Positions 1-10,088 are shown, counted from the first letter of the stretch. The stretch is 64,000 nucleotides of DNA from M3007 sp044230315 (GCA_044230315.1 JBGARJ010000009.1:62001-126000); one strand, 5' to 3'. The notes: generated by a model not told the origin, from the letters alone. Numbers and translations: made by a program.

Positions 1-16
1 ATAGACAAGATATGCA

Positions 17-51
17 AAAAACCCGCCCCTGCATTCAGGAAGCGGGTTTTT
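17..51. terminator. Bidirectional intrinsic terminator
   Basis: A 10-bp perfect stem pairs AAAAACCCGC (17-26) with GCGGGTTTTT (42-51) around a 15-nt loop. It lies 50 bp past the stop of the minus-strand gene at 102-2621. The A/T runs on both sides give a U-tract in either direction, so it can also end a plus-strand gene outside the window. Confidence 0.8.
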
Positions 52-101
52 CAATAGCCATAAATGTTATTTTTAACGCCTTGGCAGAACTATACCAGTT
101 G

Positions 102-2621
102 CTACCGAAGGATCTGGAATTTCTTGCGGACAAATCCGTTCGCCGTCCGGGCAAATGCCACATACAAGCCGTTGGGCAGGTTGCCTACATTTAATTCGGC
201 ATGTTCCCATTGCACATCGCCGGAATCGTAAACTGTTTTACCCGACATATCGAAGATTTGCAGCGTTTCGATCAAATCATCGCCATTGAGGTGAATTTGC
301 AGTAAATCGCTTGCGGGAGAAGGATATACAAAAAACGCATCGTTGGACGCCGGTTGGTTTTTATGCAGCCGCAAGGGAACGTGCAGGATGAATGGCTCGC
401 AACTGGTAGTAGACCCGTCTGCCCACATCAATTCAGGCGATTCAAGGATGAGGTCCACTTCGGCGTCGGCTCCCAATTTTGCGCCTTCGATGATGTCGAT
501 AATAATAAAACTAAACTTACCGATCAGCCCCTGACCGCTGGCGGCCACACCGTTGGTTCGGGTAAAAGCAGATTCAAGACGGCCGGGTGCGGGGTTCTTG
601 TACATCCATAAGTCCGGTGAATTCCGGTTCAACCACGAATCGTTGAAGTATTGCATTTGCAAGGCCGAGTCAACGATAATGGGGCTGAGTGCCACATTAA
701 AGGTAAAACCATACAGGTTGGTCACCGGCTGTGCAGTATTACCGAGCGATACTTCTACCTCCACCAAATCACCTACGCCCGGATTGGGCGTGAGTATGTT
801 GAAAAAGAAGGGCAATCCTTTTGAAGTGGGCGCGATATACGGCGTCAGGTTGTGGGTCTGACCGTAGAAGAAACCAATGGCCAGGGTATCATCGGTATTA
901 AGGGCGCCGTTGCCGTCGGTATCGGCAAATTTCAGATCGGGCACATTCCCAACAAAGGGGTTATTCCAGTTGCTGCCCTGCTGGCCGTACCACTCCAGGG
1001 CTGCGTTGGACCGTGCTGGGCCGTTCATGCCCATAAAATAGCCAAGGGGCAATATATCCTTGTTGTTGACCACGCCGTCGTTGTTCACATCGCCGGTCCA
1101 TACACATTTATCGATGCAATATGGCGGTGGCGCGGATAATACATCCGTCACGGTCATGGTGATCTTTACATTCTGGCACTGGCCGCTGGCGGTAATACAG
1201 TAGTTGATTTCAAACTCATCCAAACCAACATAGTTCGTGTTGGGCGTGTACACCAGCAGGTTGTTGCCGGTGACGGTCTGCCCGTTAAACGTGAAGCTGG
1301 ATGGACCCGGGTAAACGGAACAGGTGCCGTGGTCGGGTGGATCAATGACTGTAAATCCAAAACCGGTAAACGGGATCTGGTAGTTAACCACCAGAGGAGT
1401 GCTCTTTGGAGTGGTCAGGTCAAACGCGCCGGCGGAAGGATTCATGTTGCCGACTACAACATTGACGGCCGCCATTTCAAGGTCCGGCACAAACATATTG
1501 CCGATTTTGTAATAAAACGTGGCAACACCGGTGAAGTTTGGATTGGGGGTAAAGGTCACGTTCCCAATGCCATTCGTATTGCTCACGGTACCCGGCAAAT
1601 TAGGCGGAATCACCCAACCTTTGACCAACAGGTTGCCGATATCATTATTCCGGACGTTAAAGGTCACGGCCTGCCCTTTCGGCGTGTAGGCGTAATCGTC
1701 CAGAGCCATGGTATTTTGGGCGGGTGTGTTTAAAACGGCAATCACAACTGACTTGAATACCGGTGAACCATAGGTCGATGTAGATAATATGAACTGGTCG
1801 GTTCCGGTAAAATTCAGGTTCGGCGTATACCGGAACGAGTGGCCATTGAGCATCATCAGATTCCCATTGGCGGGCGCCTGGAAAACACTGAATCCGGTAT
1901 ACGTCAACGGCATGGTGAGCGGAGTGTTTTTTGCCGTTGCAATGCGTAATGTATCGTTGACCGGCGCCCCGCTGCTGTGTATGCCAATGGTGTACTGGGC
2001 TGTTTTACAAGTACCCAAAGCGTCGCAGACCACATAATTAACGTGCCCGGTACCGGTAAATCCCGCTTCGGGGGTAAACGTGATGGAATTGCCCCCGACC
2101 ATCATCGCTGTGCCGTGGTTGACCAAAGGGATCGACGTAAGGGTGAGCGGGCCGCTGCTGCTGTTGTCGTTTGCCAGCACATTGGTAGTGACCGGCGTAC
2201 CCTGTGTCGTAACCGCAAAATCACTTTGAACATCAATTATTGACGGGAGCACGGAAACGCGATAACCCCGGTAGATCAGGTATGGATAGGACCCCTGGTA
2301 GTTCAACTCAATCGTAAAGGTGTCGGTTCCGATGTAGCCGGCATTCGGTGTATATTTAACTGCGTAGACATAGGGAGTGCCAGATACACCGGCATTCAAC
2401 ATGATGATATTGACAACACCATGCTTGGGCTGCGGGCTGACAGCATAGATACTCAGGCTTTGGCCGCTTACGGTATCGGCTACGGGTACATTGATTGCCG
2501 TAGAAAGATTTCGGTACGGACTATTGTTGCTTTGCCCAGGTAGAAGATCAAAAACCCCCAATAACAAACCAACAACCAGCAGTAAATACCTGATGGGAGG
2601 TGGGTGTAAAAACACATTCAT
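102..2621 (-). CDS. T9SS-secreted protein with Ig/cadherin-like repeats, dockerin-like and cohesin-like domains
   Basis: 839 residues. Seen: a hydrophobic signal peptide (residues 10-29), then four to five repeats of about 90-100 residues with the 'NVLAND...FTP...FTG...F.Y' pattern of bacterial Ig/cadherin-like (Big_9/tandem-95) domains (about 30-495). Residues 511-586 carry two EF-hand loops in dockerin spacing (DVNNDGVVNNKD and DTDGNGALNTDD; ligands at 1, 3, 5, 9 and 12 all acidic or Asn). Residues 607-750 look cohesin-like (GDLVEVEVSLGN...LYGFTFNV). Residues 764-839 are a type A T9SS sorting domain (YPSPASDLLQI...GLYVAFA...KKFQIL). Role inferred: a surface or released adhesin or scaffold; no catalytic domain is seen. 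The ATG at 2621 sits directly before the signal peptide. A terminator follows at 17-51. Confidence 0.85.
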   Translation of the reverse strand: MNVFLHPPPIRYLLLVVGLLLGVFDLLPGQSNNSPYRNLSTAINVPVADTVSGQSLSIYAVSPQPKHGVVNIIMLNAGVSGTPYVYAVKYTPNAGYIGTDTFTIELNYQGSYPYLIYRGYRVSVLPSIIDVQSDFAVTTQGTPVTTNVLANDNSSSGPLTLTSIPLVNHGTAMMVGGNSITFTPEAGFTGTGHVNYVVCDALGTCKTAQYTIGIHSSGAPVNDTLRIATAKNTPLTMPLTYTGFSVFQAPANGNLMMLNGHSFRYTPNLNFTGTDQFILSTSTYGSPVFKSVVIAVLNTPAQNTMALDDYAYTPKGQAVTFNVRNNDIGNLLVKGWVIPPNLPGTVSNTNGIGNVTFTPNPNFTGVATFYYKIGNMFVPDLEMAAVNVVVGNMNPSAGAFDLTTPKSTPLVVNYQIPFTGFGFTVIDPPDHGTCSVYPGPSSFTFNGQTVTGNNLLVYTPNTNYVGLDEFEINYCITASGQCQNVKITMTVTDVLSAPPPYCIDKCVWTGDVNNDGVVNNKDILPLGYFMGMNGPARSNAALEWYGQQGSNWNNPFVGNVPDLKFADTDGNGALNTDDTLAIGFFYGQTHNLTPYIAPTSKGLPFFFNILTPNPGVGDLVEVEVSLGNTAQPVTNLYGFTFNVALSPIIVDSALQMQYFNDSWLNRNSPDLWMYKNPAPGRLESAFTRTNGVAASGQGLIGKFSFIIIDIIEGAKLGADAEVDLILESPELMWADGSTTSCEPFILHVPLRLHKNQPASNDAFFVYPSPASDLLQIHLNGDDLIETLQIFDMSGKTVYDSGDVQWEHAELNVGNLPNGLYVAFARTANGFVRKKFQILR

Positions 2622-2923
2622 GGCTACGGTATTAAAAGTACGTTCAAAATTAGGAACTCTCTTTGATTCCTGTGTTGCTGTTTTAGAAAAAATCTAATTT
2701 TGTGAATGCCACTCTTCCGGTTTGTTTTGGTTGGCGCATATTTAAACTACTGTGAGACAGAAAAGTAAAACCCAGGCCCGGTAAAATGACTAGGGCCTTG
2801 TGAATAAGTAATTCCTGTTTTTGCGGTTCAAAATGACGAAACAGGGTGCTTGCTCCCCCTCAATACCAGCTCATGAATGCCTGCTCCGGCGACACCGGAC
2901 TTAACCTTACGTTGCAGATCCAG
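2622..2923. other. Divergent intergenic region, no gene seen
   Basis: 302 bp between the divergent starts of the cargo gene (minus) and the helical-repeat gene (plus). I see no convincing small ORF or RNA. Two imperfect -7 boxes (7 of 8 matches) are present: TACTTTTA on the minus strand at 2633-2640 and TGTTTTTG on the plus strand at 2816-2823. Neither has a properly spaced -33 element. Confidence 0.4.
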
Positions 2924-4375
2924 ATGATAAAGCAAAAACAATCGGCGCAACCGGAAACCTTCACCAATAAGGTGTTTCAAACCCTTGAATGCCTGGCAGC
3001 GTCCGACTTTAAACGGCTGATGAAGTACCTGAATTCACCCTATTTCAACCAAAGCTCAACCTTGTTGCGGTTGTGTGAGATTTTTCTTCGATTGCTCGAA
3101 CTGCAGCAACCCGGGTTTGATCGGAAGCGGGTATGGAACGAGCTTTTCCCGGAGGAGCCTTATGATGATATCAATTTCAGAAAGTACTGTTCCGATCTGC
3201 TCAAATTGGTGCAGGGTTTCATGGCGCAGGAGTCGTTCGAAAGTGACCCTGCACGAAAAAACATCGAGCTGCTCAACTATATCGTGCAGCGCAAAGTAGA
3301 ACCGCTCGCCAATGGCGCTTTTCGGCAAGCAAGGGGCGAAATGGATAAAAGCACCTACCGGTCGCTCGATTATTTTAAAAATATGCACGGCATCGAACGC
3401 TTGTATTACGAAATGATGGACTTCGATGTCAAACTGAACGTTCATGCAAATATCGAGGCGATCTCAGACAACCTGGATTTGTTTTACTGGATCGAAAAAC
3501 TCAAGCTTTTTAGTTCGGTCCTCAGCCAAAAAAGGACCGGAAATTACCAGTACGCGCTGAAATTTAACGCTGAAATACTCCAGTATCTCCAGCATTACCC
3601 CATTGAGCAGGTGCCCGAACTGGCGATTTATTACTATTCCTTTCTCACCTTATATGAAGAAGATCAGGTAGGGCATTACTTCAACCTGAGGCGGCTGCTG
3701 GATCAATTCGGCGCCCTGATGCCCAAAAAAGAATCGATCGAACTGTACGATTCGGCCCTGCATTACTGTACCGGAAAACTGAACAAAGGCGACCGGAAGT
3801 TCCTGCAGGAATACTTTGATCTGTTTAGCGATGGGCTGGAAAAGGGAATTTTTATCATTAATGGCGAGTTGGCTACCTGGCGTTTTAATAATGCTGTGGC
3901 GGCGGCCTTGCGCATGGGCAAACTGGACTGGGCGGAAAGTTTTATTGAAAAATTCAAAGGGTATTTGCCATCCGACAACCGGCAGAATACCTACACCTTC
4001 AACCTGGCCAGGGTCTATGGCTACCAACACAAATACGACAAGGTGCTTTCGTTGCTGAGAGACGTGGAATATGAGGATGTCGGCTACAACCGGATCAGCA
4101 AGGTTATGCAGGTAATTGCTTATTACGAGTTGGATGAAACCGATGCCCTGGAGTCGTTCATCGAGTCGTTCAGGGTCTTTCTTTATCGCGACAAAAAAAT
4201 GCCGCAGCAACGGCGGACGCTATATCTCAATTTGATCAAATACGTGCGCAGGCTAACCCGCTTGACCTCGGGCGACAAAGTGGCACTGGAAAAACTCCGA
4301 CAGGAAATCGAGCGGGAAAAAGAATCGACCGTTAACCATGAATGGTTGCTGGAAAAAATAGCTGAATTGGAGTGA
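2924..4375 (+). CDS. Uncharacterised all-helical repeat protein
   Basis: 483 residues from the ATG at 2924 (MIKQKQSA). The reading frame is open 26 codons further upstream to 2846, but that stretch is not protein-like. No signal peptide or membrane segment is seen. The protein is predicted all-helical, with repeated 30-40-residue helix pairs reminiscent of TPR-like solenoids (for example LARVYGYQHKYDKVLSLLRDV), and a charged C-terminus. An N-terminal patch (FKRLMKYLNSPYFN) resembles proteins that I recall only as uncharacterised in Saprospiraceae-type genomes. It is followed after 59 bp by an exported protein on the same strand, so the two may be co-transcribed. No function can be assigned. 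Confidence 0.75.
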   Translation: MIKQKQSAQPETFTNKVFQTLECLAASDFKRLMKYLNSPYFNQSSTLLRLCEIFLRLLELQQPGFDRKRVWNELFPEEPYDDINFRKYCSDLLKLVQGFMAQESFESDPARKNIELLNYIVQRKVEPLANGAFRQARGEMDKSTYRSLDYFKNMHGIERLYYEMMDFDVKLNVHANIEAISDNLDLFYWIEKLKLFSSVLSQKRTGNYQYALKFNAEILQYLQHYPIEQVPELAIYYYSFLTLYEEDQVGHYFNLRRLLDQFGALMPKKESIELYDSALHYCTGKLNKGDRKFLQEYFDLFSDGLEKGIFIINGELATWRFNNAVAAALRMGKLDWAESFIEKFKGYLPSDNRQNTYTFNLARVYGYQHKYDKVLSLLRDVEYEDVGYNRISKVMQVIAYYELDETDALESFIESFRVFLYRDKKMPQQRRTLYLNLIKYVRRLTRLTSGDKVALEKLRQEIEREKESTVNHEWLLEKIAELE

Positions 4376-4434
4376 GGCAATTTTGTCCAGCGCCTGCTCG
4401 TTCTCTTGCCGTTTTCCATTCGTGCATATTCCCT

Positions 4435-5397
4435 ATGAATTTGAGTATCAGGTTGATTTTTATCGCAGTTTTGGCCCTGCAAATACCGTCTTCTGCAATG
4501 GCCCAGAAGAAGGCCAAGTCGGGTGGAACACTTAGTTCCGAAACCATCCAGCAATTGCATACCAGCGAGGATACCCTGGCCATTCTGGCTTTTGCCGTGG
4601 TCAATGACTCGTTGCCCGATATGCGCTTTCTGGCTTGTCGCAGCCTGATCACCGCCCTGGTGCGCGCCTTGAAAGCTGAAAATTCGTTTCATTATCCGTT
4701 CGACCGCTTGAAAAGCATGTCCATACTGGCGCCACCGGACAGCAGTTTTCGCATTTTCACCTGGCAATTGTTTGTCGATGATTCCACATACCGGTACTAT
4801 GGAGCAATTCAAATGAACACACCGGAATTGAAACTTTTTCCGCTGATCGACCGAAGTTTTGAAATGCCGGCGCCACCTGTACGGGAACAGCTTTCCCCCG
4901 ACCGGTGGTATGGGGCGCTTTACTATAATTTGCGCCCCTTTGACTCCAAAGAAGGCCGCAAGTATCTGCTGTTTGGATTTGACGGCTTTACTTTTTTTGA
5001 AAAGCGGAAGGTGCTGGACGTGTTGAGTTTTGATAAATCGGGCAACCCGCGTTTTGGCGCTCCGGTCTTCGATCGTCCGGGTGAAAACACCGGAGAACAG
5101 CGTTTATTGTTGGAGTACACCTCTGAGGCCAAAGTGCGGCTCAATTGGGATGAGCAATATCAAATGATCCTTTTTGATCATCTCATCCCGATGCCCAGTC
5201 CATATACAGATGGCATGATCAACGTGCCGGATGGCAGTTACGATGGTCTGCGGTGGGAGAAAGGCCGCTGGGTGTTCGTCGACAAGGTGTTTAATGATGT
5301 TCAGGAGGAGGCACCCCGCCCGGAACCGGTGCTCGATGCAGAAAAAGGGAAAAGTATTCTGGGCAAGCCGATGCGCAAGCCGAAGGGGAAAAACTAA
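4435..5397 (+). CDS. Exported protein of unknown function
   Basis: 320 residues. The frame is open from a GTG at 4372, but the ATG at 4435 is chosen because it begins a clean signal peptide (MNLSIRLIFIAVLAL, cleavage expected after AMA). The mature part is a mixed alpha/beta domain with recurrent aromatic and Asp residues (PFDRLKSM, LFGFDGFTFF, NWDEQYQMILFDHL). It ends in a Lys-rich tail (GKPMRKPKGKN). No catalytic motif or lipobox is recognised. It follows the helical-repeat gene by 59 bp on the same strand, so a shared transcript is likely. A strong terminator follows. Confidence 0.75.
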   Translation: MNLSIRLIFIAVLALQIPSSAMAQKKAKSGGTLSSETIQQLHTSEDTLAILAFAVVNDSLPDMRFLACRSLITALVRALKAENSFHYPFDRLKSMSILAPPDSSFRIFTWQLFVDDSTYRYYGAIQMNTPELKLFPLIDRSFEMPAPPVREQLSPDRWYGALYYNLRPFDSKEGRKYLLFGFDGFTFFEKRKVLDVLSFDKSGNPRFGAPVFDRPGENTGEQRLLLEYTSEAKVRLNWDEQYQMILFDHLIPMPSPYTDGMINVPDGSYDGLRWEKGRWVFVDKVFNDVQEEAPRPEPVLDAEKGKSILGKPMRKPKGKN

Positions 5398-5415
5398 CCC
5401 TTAAAGCAGAAACGA

Positions 5416-5456
5416 AATCGCCGTTCCGGAAGGTCCTTCCGAAACGGCGATTCATT
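5416..5456. terminator. Bidirectional terminator between convergent genes
   Basis: AATCGCCGTT (5416-5425) pairs with AACGGCGATT (5443-5452). After one mismatch an inner stem CGGAAGG/CCTTCCG continues to a tight loop. On the plus strand it is followed by CATTTTTAT. It lies 18 bp after one stop codon and 36 bp before the convergent one. Confidence 0.8.
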
Positions 5457-5492
5457 TTTATCTTAAACTGCGGATAACCAAGGTAATAAGGC

Positions 5493-8400
5493 TTATCGCA
5501 GTACGGTTATGTCTCCCCGGTATACCAGCACCCGCCGGTCAAGGAACCGAACTTCGATTACATAGACATACACACCCGGTTGAACGTATTGGCCTTTGTA
5601 ACGACCATCCCAGCCTTCGGCAAAATCGTTGTTGTTGGGGAAAAAGGAATCCCGTTCATACATCAGGTTGCCCCAGCGGTCGAATATGCGCATGTAATTG
5701 ACCATTTCCACCCCACGGCCGACAATTGGGTTAAAGTGGTCGTTCAGCCCTTTTGGGTTTCCGGCAATGATGGCGTTGGGAATGTACACATTCCGGTTCG
5801 GATCGATATTGACCGTAATGGAGCCAGTAGCGGTACAACCGTTCTCGTCCTGAACGACAAGAGTATAGGTCTGCGACTGGAAAGGATACGCATAGGGTTC
5901 CAATTGATTCGGAAAATGCAGTGTCTCGTCGGCAGGCGTCCAGACAAAGGTGTCAACAACGGCCCCGGTTACCAGCGGAAGCAATTGCAGGGAATCGCCC
6001 AGTTCAATCTCCACTACATCGGGGTCGAAGGTTACGACAATCGGATCTGGTTCCACGACCAGGATCGTGTCGGTATATTCGCATCCAAGCCGGTCAATGT
6101 ACGTGATGTAATGTTCGCCACCGCTCAGTGTTACGGGGAAATCTTTATCGAGATACACCCCAAAATCGAGGCTAAATTGATAGGGTGCCCCCGAGCCGCC
6201 AAAGATGGAATCGATATAAAGCGTCGTTTCGTCTCCATTACACAATAAGGGCTCCCAGGGCTGGTACACGCCTTGAACCGCAGGCGGGTCGCTGAGGATA
6301 ATATTCAGCAAGGTGCCGGTACAACCTTTCGAGTCGGTCACGGTCACCGCATAAGCTCCGGAAGACAAGTTGTCAATCGGGTTGGTGGTGCCGATATTCG
6401 TGGTTCCATCCGACCATTTGTACGTATAACCGCCTGGATTTCCACCCGTTGTATTGACGGCGATTATCCCGGTACTGTCACCAAAGCACAAAATATTGCT
6501 GGAGGCGACCAAGTCTTGGGTAACCACTATTTCATCGGGTTGGGTCACGTCGGTGACAAACATCGCAGTACAGCCATTCCGGTCGGTAACCGTAAGGGTA
6601 TACGGTCCTGCCGCCAGGCCGGTTGCTTGCGGAATACCCGCGCCGCTGCTCCAGTTATACGTAAACGGTGCGCCATTACCACCCGAAACCGTGGCAATCG
6701 CTTCGCCGTCATCGCCGCCAAAGCAGGTTACCGGTACCGTGTCGATGTTGCCTACGATGTCCGGCGGACTTCCAATATTCACAAAGGAGATGACGGCACA
6801 TCCTGTAAAGGCATCTGTAATAGTCACGGAGTCGACCCCCGGACACAAGTCTACCCGCATGGAATCAGTGGAGCCATCTGCCCACAAAAAGTTAAAATCA
6901 GCGGGCATTTGATTGCTGTATACCGGAACGATGGTAGCCTGTCCATCGCAAACACCCGGGCAGGTGGCCGCCTGAATGCTATTGGACGATACAGCGATGT
7001 TGGGCGGGTTGGGAAGTTTATAGGTTTTAACCAGGGTGCAACCTTTGAGATCGGTGACCGTAACGGTGTACGTTCCGGCCTTGATCGCGAATATCACCGG
7101 GGTATTCTGACCGCCAGACCAAACGTAGGTGTAGCCCGGACTACCTCCCTGAACGTCGAGTGCTATACTGCCATCAGAATTTCCAAAGCATAGCGGTAGT
7201 GTGAGCAGGGAATCGGCTACAAACAAGGGCACAACCGGCGCCAGAGTGAAGGTGTCTTTGTTGACGCACTTTTGCGCGTCTTCGACCGTGACCACATAAG
7301 TGTCGCCGGGCAATCCGCAAACCTGTGCTGTATTGCCGACCATATTTCCACTCAGAGTTTCCCATAAAAAGGTTACGCCCGTTGGCGCCGTTACTTTCAG
7401 GCATCCGTCGGCCCCGCATTTCACCGAGGTGGAATCCACGGCAGTGATAGCCGGCGGCGGTGGCAGGTTCAACACAATGACCAGGGAATCCGAGCAGCCA
7501 TTGATATCGGTAACCACCACAGTATAGGTGCCGGGCACCAAGTTCTTTTGAGTGGGCCCAAGGGGTAGACCTTGCACCGGATTGGCCGACCAGGTATAGG
7601 TATAATTGGGGCCACCGCTGCCGCCTGTTGCCACTACGTTGATGGAACCATCATTCTGGAATTGACAGGAAGGACTGGTAGTCGAAAGCACGCTGGCTAG
7701 CAGCGGCTGCGGTTCGGTGACGACAAATGTGGCAGTATCGGAGCAACCCGTATTGGTCTCCAAAGCCAGTACGTCATACGTGCCGGCAGGCAGGCTGGAA
7801 TAGGTGCTCATGTTGGCATTATTCACTTGCGGGAACCCGGGCGCATTCCAGAAAAACAGGTAATCCGGGTTGTTGAACGCCGGTTGCGCATTGACTTCCA
7901 CGTTAATGGATCCATTGGCAAGGCCGGCACACGTGGGATTCAGCAGATCGATCAGATCGATCGTAACTTCCCGCAAGTTTGGAATTTCCACTTCGGTTGG
8001 ATGCACATAGGTACAGCCGTTAGCATCCGTAACCGTGACAAAATAGTAACCTGCCGGCTTGTTCGACATCACGAACGGATTGAGGCTACCTGCGTCATCT
8101 GTAAATAAGGGCATGCCGCTGATATTGGGCGAGTATTCCCACGAGAATGAATACATATTGCCCGGCAAAGGCGTGCCGCCAGTAACCGTTGAGGTAATCA
8201 TGCCGTCGGCAACCCCCGGACAGGAAGCCTGTACCACCTGTGCATTGAGCATCATGGCAGAAGGCTGGCTGAGCGAACCTGCAGCAACAACGGTACAACC
8301 TGTGCTTGAGTCGGTAATAGTTACACTATAATTGCCTGCTTTGAGGTTGTTTTGCGTCTGGTTTGGTGGAAGTCCATTATTCCAGGCAAAACTGATATTC

Positions 8401-10088
8401 GGTCCCAACGGGGTTGGGAGAACGACCCCATCAATGGAAACATCCACCTTCACGGCGCCATCCATACCGCCATTGCATAAGGGCGATTGCACCACGGCCA
8501 GCGCTCCTCCCAGGCTCGGCACGTCGATCGTCAGGGTATCACAAACTGTATTGCCAACGCCATTGCCATCTGTCACGCACACAGAGTAAGTGCCTTCCGG
8601 CAAAGCGGCTGTCAAAATGGTGTCGGCGACCAGTGAGGTAACCAGGGAGGTAGCGCCGGCGGGCAGCATTTTCCAGGTAATATCATACGGTGCAGTGCCT
8701 CCGTTAATAATCACGCCGACACTGGCGGTTCCGCTGCAAGTGGGAGTATCTACATAAAACTGCACATCAAGGGGCACAAGGTCGGAGCATACCTGACCCG
8801 TATCCACGGTGATGGCCAATTGCTGGCCCTGTGCATTGTCCATGGTGATCAGTGTCGGGAAACTTTGCACATCCAGCGGCGTACAGGTGCCGATAGGCGC
8901 CAGCACATTGAAGCACACTTCCACCAGGGTCTGGCCGTTCGGGATATCGACGCCGGGCGAGGTGGGCGAGTTGTCAAAATAAATAATGCCAAGGTAACCC
9001 TGGCTGCTATTCTGTTCGTTCAGGTTACCGGCAGCGGTGAACGGCTGAATGGCTGGGTTGGCGTTTTGAATGGACACGTATTGCAAAACGGTAGGATCCC
9101 AGGTGAGCGAGAACGAGGCGCCCAGAATATCCGTGAAATTTTGAACAGTAATCGGTATGCAGATCTGCGAACCGGGCGGACTGATCACTTCCGGCAGCGA
9201 AATCGTTACATTGTTCGATGGTGTGCAGGCATTCATATTGATCTGAAACATCGCACCGCAACTTTTACCATCTTCCACGGTGACGTTGTAAACGCCGGAT
9301 TGCGGCACGGAAAAGATAATATCATTCCCGTGTTTCATCTGGGCCGGCGGTGTGTAGATCAATGCCTTAACGTTCGGGTCGCTGGCCAGGGTGATTGTTA
9401 CCGTGTAGGTGGCATTGCCGTCCCATTCCGGGTAGCCGCCGCGCAAACGGAACTTTCCTTTGCAATCGTCGCCGAAATTGGTAGAGATGCCGCTTTCCGC
9501 GATATCCTTCAGGTAAACGACCGTGAAGGCGGCGTTGGTGTTGACATCAACACAGCCGGGTTCCAGGGCGCCGCCATTGAAGTCGGTAATCGTGATCGGG
9601 GCAAACGTGATGGCGCATGGTACGCCGTTGCAAAACGAGGAGTTGATCAGACTCCCGGTATTGAAGAACCAGGTGTCGCCGCTGGGCGGCCCGTTCACGG
9701 CAAAAAAACCGTTGGCGGCGCCTTGCCAGATACAGGGATCGGCCACCACCACCATTTCATTGCCAGTAGCCGTTGGCAGGCAGTGATAATAAGCGTAGCT
9801 GATACCGGGTGGGGTTGCCGGGTTGGGGTCCATAAACATTTGGTCGCCGTTGTGGTCGATGAAAATGGAGTCCCCGAAACAAAGGTAGATGGTATCGAGA
9901 TCGATATCATTGCTTTGTCCGATAAACTGCCCGACGGTAAAGGTGCCCGCAAAACAGGCGGCATCCGGGGCGTCCGGGCTTAGTGGTTTAGATATGGAAT
10001 TTGGACTGAGGGAGATGATTTTTGGAACCTGGGCGTGTAGAAAACTTGCCGTAAGGCAAACGAGCAGAGGGATTAGAAGTTTGTGCAT
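5493..10088 (-). CDS. Giant SprB-repeat surface protein with T9SS type B sorting domain
   Basis: 1531 residues from the ATG at 10088, which starts a signal peptide (MHKLLIPLLV...LHA). A 30-codon upstream extension is open but not signal-like. Seen: a Cys-containing N-terminal region; a cohesin-like segment at about 293-435 (GSQICIPITVQNF...LGASFSLTWDPTVL); then roughly ten SprB-type repeats of 75-95 residues with the signature 'GG.PPYTY.WS.G....L..G.YTVTVTD..GC' to about residue 1400. It ends with a gliding-motility-associated C-terminal domain (FDRWGNLMYE...GWDGRYKGQ...PGVYVYVIEV...ITVLR). Family knowledge: SprB is the mobile adhesin of Flavobacterium gliding; proteins with the same repeats are widespread T9SS cargo. 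Here it is probably a large extracellular adhesin. It is not SprB itself, which is several times longer. Confidence 0.88.
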   Translation of the reverse strand: MHKLLIPLLVCLTASFLHAQVPKIISLSPNSISKPLSPDAPDAACFAGTFTVGQFIGQSNDIDLDTIYLCFGDSIFIDHNGDQMFMDPNPATPPGISYAYYHCLPTATGNEMVVVADPCIWQGAANGFFAVNGPPSGDTWFFNTGSLINSSFCNGVPCAITFAPITITDFNGGALEPGCVDVNTNAAFTVVYLKDIAESGISTNFGDDCKGKFRLRGGYPEWDGNATYTVTITLASDPNVKALIYTPPAQMKHGNDIIFSVPQSGVYNVTVEDGKSCGAMFQINMNACTPSNNVTISLPEVISPPGSQICIPITVQNFTDILGASFSLTWDPTVLQYVSIQNANPAIQPFTAAGNLNEQNSSQGYLGIIYFDNSPTSPGVDIPNGQTLVEVCFNVLAPIGTCTPLDVQSFPTLITMDNAQGQQLAITVDTGQVCSDLVPLDVQFYVDTPTCSGTASVGVIINGGTAPYDITWKMLPAGATSLVTSLVADTILTAALPEGTYSVCVTDGNGVGNTVCDTLTIDVPSLGGALAVVQSPLCNGGMDGAVKVDVSIDGVVLPTPLGPNISFAWNNGLPPNQTQNNLKAGNYSVTITDSSTGCTVVAAGSLSQPSAMMLNAQVVQASCPGVADGMITSTVTGGTPLPGNMYSFSWEYSPNISGMPLFTDDAGSLNPFVMSNKPAGYYFVTVTDANGCTYVHPTEVEIPNLREVTIDLIDLLNPTCAGLANGSINVEVNAQPAFNNPDYLFFWNAPGFPQVNNANMSTYSSLPAGTYDVLALETNTGCSDTATFVVTEPQPLLASVLSTTSPSCQFQNDGSINVVATGGSGGPNYTYTWSANPVQGLPLGPTQKNLVPGTYTVVVTDINGCSDSLVIVLNLPPPPAITAVDSTSVKCGADGCLKVTAPTGVTFLWETLSGNMVGNTAQVCGLPGDTYVVTVEDAQKCVNKDTFTLAPVVPLFVADSLLTLPLCFGNSDGSIALDVQGGSPGYTYVWSGGQNTPVIFAIKAGTYTVTVTDLKGCTLVKTYKLPNPPNIAVSSNSIQAATCPGVCDGQATIVPVYSNQMPADFNFLWADGSTDSMRVDLCPGVDSVTITDAFTGCAVISFVNIGSPPDIVGNIDTVPVTCFGGDDGEAIATVSGGNGAPFTYNWSSGAGIPQATGLAAGPYTLTVTDRNGCTAMFVTDVTQPDEIVVTQDLVASSNILCFGDSTGIIAVNTTGGNPGGYTYKWSDGTTNIGTTNPIDNLSSGAYAVTVTDSKGCTGTLLNIILSDPPAVQGVYQPWEPLLCNGDETTLYIDSIFGGSGAPYQFSLDFGVYLDKDFPVTLSGGEHYITYIDRLGCEYTDTILVVEPDPIVVTFDPDVVEIELGDSLQLLPLVTGAVVDTFVWTPADETLHFPNQLEPYAYPFQSQTYTLVVQDENGCTATGSITVNIDPNRNVYIPNAIIAGNPKGLNDHFNPIVGRGVEMVNYMRIFDRWGNLMYERDSFFPNNNDFAEGWDGRYKGQYVQPGVYVYVIEVRFLDRRVLVYRGDITVLR

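Noticed and set aside
8820..9983. 387-codon plus-strand open frame inside the SprB-repeat gene
   Set aside because: It runs antisense through the repeat coding region; repetitive composition produces long shadows, and the opposite strand has clear repeats and a sorting domain.
102..10088. Cellulosome-like enzyme complex
   Set aside because: Only cohesin- and dockerin-like segments are present; no catalytic glycoside hydrolase or scaffoldin is in the window.
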